A stretch of DNA of 64,000 nucleotides from Streptomyces sp. 135 (GTDB lineage Bacteria > Actinomycetota > Actinomycetes > Streptomycetales > Streptomycetaceae): assembly GCF_020026305.1 (NCBI RefSeq), contig NZ_CP075691.1:1736001-1800000 (forward strand), read 5' to 3'. Made by a program: the position numbers and the translations under genes. The notes under the pieces were generated by a model. It had not been told where the DNA came from. It worked only from the letters and a program-made list of their open reading frames with translations, and did no database searches. Shown one piece after another: positions 60,839-64,000 of the stretch. The first letter of the stretch is position 1, and every line of letters starts with the position of its first letter.

Positions 60839-61876
60839 ATGCCCGCACGCCGCAAGGCCGCCGCGATCGCCGCCGCCGGAGTCGCCCCGCTCGCCCTGAC
60901 CGCTCTGACCGTCCTGCCGGCGCAGCCCGCCGCCGCGCACGGTTCGATGACGGATCCGGTCAGCCGGGTCTCGGCCTGCTTCCAGGAGGGCCCGGAGTCC
61001 CCGGAGTCGGCCGCCTGCAAGGCCGCCGTCGCCGCGAGCGGCACGCAGGCCTTCTACGACTGGAACGGCGTGAACATCGCCAACGCCGCCGGGAAGTCGA
61101 GGCAGATCATCCCCGACGGCAAGCTGTGCAGCGCGGGCAACGACAAGTACAAGGGACTCGACCTGCCGCGCGCCGACTGGCCGTCCAGCAAGCTGTCCGC
61201 CGGGGACCACACCTTCCGCTACAAGGGCACGGCTCCGCACCGGGGTTCCTTCGCGCTGTACGTCACGAAGGCGTCGTACGACCCGACGAAGCCCCTGAAG
61301 TGGTCGGACCTGGAGGAGAAGCCCTTCGTCGAGGTCAAGGACCCGAAGATGGAGAACGGCGACTACGTCTTCGACGGCAAGGTCCCCGCCCGGTCGGGCC
61401 GCCACCTGATCTACTCGATCTGGCAGCGCTCGGATTCCCCCGAGGCGTTCTACACCTGCTCCGACGTCGTCTTCGGCAAGGACACCGGCGGCTCCGGTTC
61501 CGGCTCCGCCCCCGCCGCGTCGGCTCCCTCGGACGAGGAGATCGCGGCGGGCGCCGAGAAGTCCTCGGTCGAGCACCACGGCCACGGCGACTCCGATGCG
61601 AAGACGGGCGCCAAGGCCACGGAGGCCGCCCCGGCCGCCGGTGCCGCCGATGCCGAGAAGGCCGCCGGCGCCGCGGGGACCTCCGGCAACGAACCCGAGG
61701 TGAACGGCGGCGCCGAGAAGCCCGCCACCGCCGCCACCGGCGACAACCTCGCCGAGACCGGCGGCGACAGCACCACCTCGTACATCGCGATGGGCGGTGC
61801 CGCCGCTCTCGCCGTCGGCGCCGCGGCGATGTTCGCCACGACGCGCCGCCGCGCGGCCGGACGCCACGGCCGATGA
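60839..61876 (+). CDS. AA10 lytic polysaccharide monooxygenase with LAETG wall anchor
   Basis: A 345-residue exported copper enzyme. The signal peptide ends at Ala33, leaving His34 as mature N-terminus (AAA-HGSMTDPVSR), the first ligand of the copper histidine brace. The second His is in GTAPHRGSF and the axial Phe in CSDVVF. An Ala/Glu/Gly-rich linker (about 220-310) precedes LAETG, a hydrophobic helix (YIAMGGAAALAVGAAAMFAT) and an Arg-rich tail, a class E sortase signal. It should oxidatively cleave chitin or cellulose while wall-bound. ATG 60839 has GAGGAG 8 nt upstream. Confidence 0.93.
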   Translation: MPARRKAAAIAAAGVAPLALTALTVLPAQPAAAHGSMTDPVSRVSACFQEGPESPESAACKAAVAASGTQAFYDWNGVNIANAAGKSRQIIPDGKLCSAGNDKYKGLDLPRADWPSSKLSAGDHTFRYKGTAPHRGSFALYVTKASYDPTKPLKWSDLEEKPFVEVKDPKMENGDYVFDGKVPARSGRHLIYSIWQRSDSPEAFYTCSDVVFGKDTGGSGSGSAPAASAPSDEEIAAGAEKSSVEHHGHGDSDAKTGAKATEAAPAAGAADAEKAAGAAGTSGNEPEVNGGAEKPATAATGDNLAETGGDSTTSYIAMGGAAALAVGAAAMFATTRRRAAGRHGR

Positions 61877-61904
61877 GGCGCCTGAACCGCCCGGCGATGT
61901 CCTC

Positions 61905-62777
61905 CTAGGACAGGCACGTGCTCGGGGTGGCGTGCGCCGGATCCAGCGCGTTCGCCACCTCGTGGTGGGCGACGCGGTCCAGGATGCCGACGGCCACATG
62001 CTCGGAGACGTCGGCGCGGCACAGGTCCTGGACGGTGACGTTGCGTACGCCGGGGCCGTCGAGGAACTGGCTGCGGTACGGAGTGACCACCTCGTCGTAC
62101 TTGGTGGCGATGACGGTGTAGCGCACACCCGGCACGGTGTCCCCGCCCGCGTTGAGCTTCGTCAGGAAGGGCGATCCGGCCACCTGGTCGGCGAGGGCCG
62201 GCGTCTTGGTGGTCAACAGGTCCTCGACGCCCGGGAAGTACGGCAGCAGCCTGGTGAGGCCGAGCAGGGTGGTGCCGTGGTTGTCGGGCGCGAGGCCGAT
62301 GAGGGCGTTCACCTTGTCCGCGCCGCCGAGGAACTTGAGGTAGTGACGGGGCATCATGCCGCCCTGCGAGTGACCGACGAGGTCCGCCTCCTTCGCGCCC
62401 GTCGAGGCGAGCACCTTGTCGACGAAGCCGTCGAGCTGCTCGGCCGACTTCTCGATGGGCCCGAGCCCGTGGAAGAACGGCACGCCCTCCAACTGGCCGT
62501 AGTCCAGGGAGTAGACGCAGTAGCCGCGCGCGACGAGGTAGGGCGCGAGGACGACCCAGTTGTCCACGGAGTTCCCGAAGGTGCCGTGCACGAGGACGAC
62601 GGGGCGGGGATGCGCGGCGGACGGCTGGCAGTCGTAGTCGTTCCAGCCCCTCGACACGGAGGCGGTGGCGGCCTGTGCCGTGGTGTCGGCGGTGGCCGCC
62701 GGGGCGAGGGTGGTGGCCGCGCCCGTGATGAGCAGGGCGGCGGCGAGCGCGCGCAGGGCGCGTCTCCAGGGCAGCAT
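61905..62777 (-). CDS. Secreted lipase/esterase (alpha/beta hydrolase)
   Basis: A 290-residue exported hydrolase of the Streptomyces triacylglycerol lipase (class 2/EstA-like) group. Signal peptide 1-30 (ATA-DT), oxyanion region VLVHGTFGNS (62-71), nucleophile GHSQGG (Ser137), then KYDEVVTPY with the probable Asp and HHEV with the probable His. Four cysteines could form two disulfides. CGAGGAGAT precedes ATG 62777. It is convergent with the LPMO gene. Confidence 0.9.
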   Translation of the reverse strand: MLPWRRALRALAAALLITGAATTLAPAATADTTAQAATASVSRGWNDYDCQPSAAHPRPVVLVHGTFGNSVDNWVVLAPYLVARGYCVYSLDYGQLEGVPFFHGLGPIEKSAEQLDGFVDKVLASTGAKEADLVGHSQGGMMPRHYLKFLGGADKVNALIGLAPDNHGTTLLGLTRLLPYFPGVEDLLTTKTPALADQVAGSPFLTKLNAGGDTVPGVRYTVIATKYDEVVTPYRSQFLDGPGVRNVTVQDLCRADVSEHVAVGILDRVAHHEVANALDPAHATPSTCLS

Positions 62778-62951
62778 CGTGTGATCTCCTCGCGGCTCAA
62801 GGAAGGTGCGATGGCGGGATGCCCCGGGATCCGGATCACCAGGCTGTTGCGTACACGACAAGCTACGCGCCGGTAGGTGAGGAGTGAAGTCGCGCGTCGG
62901 CAAAACTTCCAGTGTTCACTGGCACGGTTCCGGTGACGCCACCCTCCGCCG

Positions 62952-63653
62952 TCACCGCGGTGGAGCCACCAGGCCCTCCTCGTACGCGATGATGACCAGC
63001 TGGACCCGGTCGCGGGCGTCGAGCTTGGTGAACAGGCGTGCCACGTGCGCCTTCACCGTGGCCACGGTGATGAAGAGCTGGGCGGCCACCTCGGCGTTGG
63101 ACAGGCCGCGCCCGATGAGGGTGAGGACCTCGCGTTCCCGGCCGGTGATGCCCTCCACCGCCCCCTTCACCCCGCCCTTCGCCCCGGCCTCCACCGAGCG
63201 CGGCGCCGACGGCGGGCCCGGCTCGGGGCGGGCGGCGAACTCCTCGATCAGGCGCCGGGTGACGCTCGGCGCGATCAGCCCGTCCCCGGCGGCGACCACG
63301 CGGATCGCCGCGAGGATGTCCTCCAGGGCCATGTCCTTGACGAGGAAGCCGCTCGCGCCGGCCCGGAGCGCGCCGTAGACGTACTCGTCGTCGTCGAAGG
63401 TGGTCAGGACGAGGACACGGACCGGTCCCCCGCCCTCCTTGATCAGGCGGGTGGCCTCGATGCCGTCCATGCCGGGCATGCGGATGTCCATGACGACGAC
63501 GTCGGGGCGTGCGTCCCTGGCCAGGCGCACCGCTTCGGTGCCCGTGCCCGCCTCTCCCACGACGTCGATGTCCGGGGCGTCGGCCATCAGGACGCGCAGG
63601 CCCGCGCGGACCAGCGGCTGGTCGTCGGCGAGGACGACGCGGACCGCCGTCAC
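62952..63653 (-). CDS. NarL/LuxR-family response regulator
   Basis: A 233-residue two-component regulator. Receiver with Asp10-Asp11, phospho-acceptor Asp56 (VVMDIRMPGMDG) and Lys106; a Gly/Ala/Pro-rich linker; LuxR-type HTH (about 168-225: TGREREVLTLIGRGLSNAEV; TVKAHVARLFTKLDARDRVQ). GTG 63653 overlaps the stop of the sensor kinase gene (GTGA), so the pair is co-translated. Confidence 0.93.
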   Translation of the reverse strand: MTAVRVVLADDQPLVRAGLRVLMADAPDIDVVGEAGTGTEAVRLARDARPDVVVMDIRMPGMDGIEATRLIKEGGGPVRVLVLTTFDDDEYVYGALRAGASGFLVKDMALEDILAAIRVVAAGDGLIAPSVTRRLIEEFAARPEPGPPSAPRSVEAGAKGGVKGAVEGITGREREVLTLIGRGLSNAEVAAQLFITVATVKAHVARLFTKLDARDRVQLVIIAYEEGLVAPPR

Positions 63654-64000
63654 CGGGTCTCCCCCGTGGGCACGGGCAGCCGGGCCGTCACCCGGAAGCC
63701 GCCCTCGGGGCGCGGCCCGGCGGTGAAGCGGCCGTGCAGCAGGGCGGCGCGCTCGCGCATGCCGACGATGCCGTACCCGGCGCCCGCGGGCAGCCCGCCA
63801 CGGCCGTCGTCCTCGACCTCCACGCCCACCTCGCCGGCGCCGTACTCGACGGTCACCCGGCAGGTGTCGGCGCCCGCGTGCCGTACGACGTTGGTGAGGG
63901 CCTCCTGGAGGATCCGGAACGCCGCCAGGTCGATGTCGGCGGGCAGCGGCCGCTGTTCGCCCCGCAGGCGCACGGCGGCGCGGACCCCGGCGTCGCGCGT
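63650..64000 (-). CDS. Sensor histidine kinase (HPK7-type), 3' part only
   Basis: The last 117 codons of a kinase that runs off the window. The HATPase domain has the N box FRILQEALTNVVRHA, the G1 box VEDDGRGG and GYGIVGMRERAALL with the G2 region. It is the cognate partner of the adjacent response regulator. The sensing and dimerisation domains lie outside the window. Confidence 0.88.
   Translation of the reverse strand, partial: TRDAGVRAAVRLRGEQRPLPADIDLAAFRILQEALTNVVRHAGADTCRVTVEYGAGEVGVEVEDDGRGGLPAGAGYGIVGMRERAALLHGRFTAGPRPEGGFRVTARLPVPTGETR

Overview
The window is 64 kb of very high-GC actinobacterial DNA, almost certainly from a Streptomyces chromosome. Gene density is high, GTG and TTG starts and ATGA/GTGA overlaps are common, and several leaderless starts have a -10 hexamer 6-8 nt upstream. 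Other pointers are a SoxR without a SoxS partner, a cell-wall anchor of the LAXTG class, a rare TTA codon and abundant TetR regulators. I see no tRNA, rRNA, CRISPR array, prophage or secondary-metabolite synthase. Accessory DNA is limited to one MITE-like element (12778-12986) and some short repeats.

Layout. 122-2887: TetR regulator with an operator at its own start, SDR oxidoreductase, Nudix hydrolase, two DUF202 membrane proteins. 2943-4333: quinone-oxidoreductase-like MDR protein and a histidine-rich repeat protein. 4449-11466: an acyl-CoA catabolic regulon (APH-like kinase and acyl-CoA dehydrogenase facing SDR, acyl-CoA ligase and TetR, plus a divergent MHS transporter), tied together by two copies of one operator. 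11479-15823: alpha/beta hydrolase and secreted penicillin acylase-type enzyme, separated by the MITE. 16118-19162: zinc-ribbon protein, an unknown protein, an Rnl5-type RNA ligase and SoxR. 19399-28035: fatty-acid and aldehyde metabolism (MaoC, acyl-CoA dehydrogenase, alcohol and aldehyde dehydrogenases) with three TetR regulators, each with visible repeated operators, plus a urea-transporter homologue. 28221-33435: two secreted proteins (one a subtilase), an MFS carrier and a broken citrate transporter. 33595-36532: homogentisate dioxygenase with two regulators. 36567-40937: orphan type ISP specificity-like protein, small basic protein, transmembrane Ser/Thr kinase and a secreted GDSL lipase.

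41171-49470 is a tight set of six genes that looks like a surface-polysaccharide pathway: membrane protein, FemAB/GNAT-like transferase with a TTA codon, two GT2 glycosyltransferases, NodB-type deacetylase, and a 1241-residue flippase fused to a polytopic transferase-like module. It is followed by a convergent secreted clan-A glycoside hydrolase. I consider this the best candidate for an undescribed system in the window.

51049-64000: AAA ATPase, small secreted Cys protein, GntR regulator, double GNAT, DUF402, a 46-residue basic protein, a tripartite tricarboxylate transporter (tctCBA plus a coupled GNAT) with a divergent orphan response regulator, a frameshifted AraC regulator with its divergent DUF2000 neighbour, a cell-wall-anchored AA10 LPMO, a secreted lipase and the 3' part of a two-component system.

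Two genes are visibly broken: the CitMHS citrate transporter (internal deletion with about 85 bp of filler) and the AraC regulator (one-base frameshift). Family assignments rest on motifs read by eye; no database search was possible.
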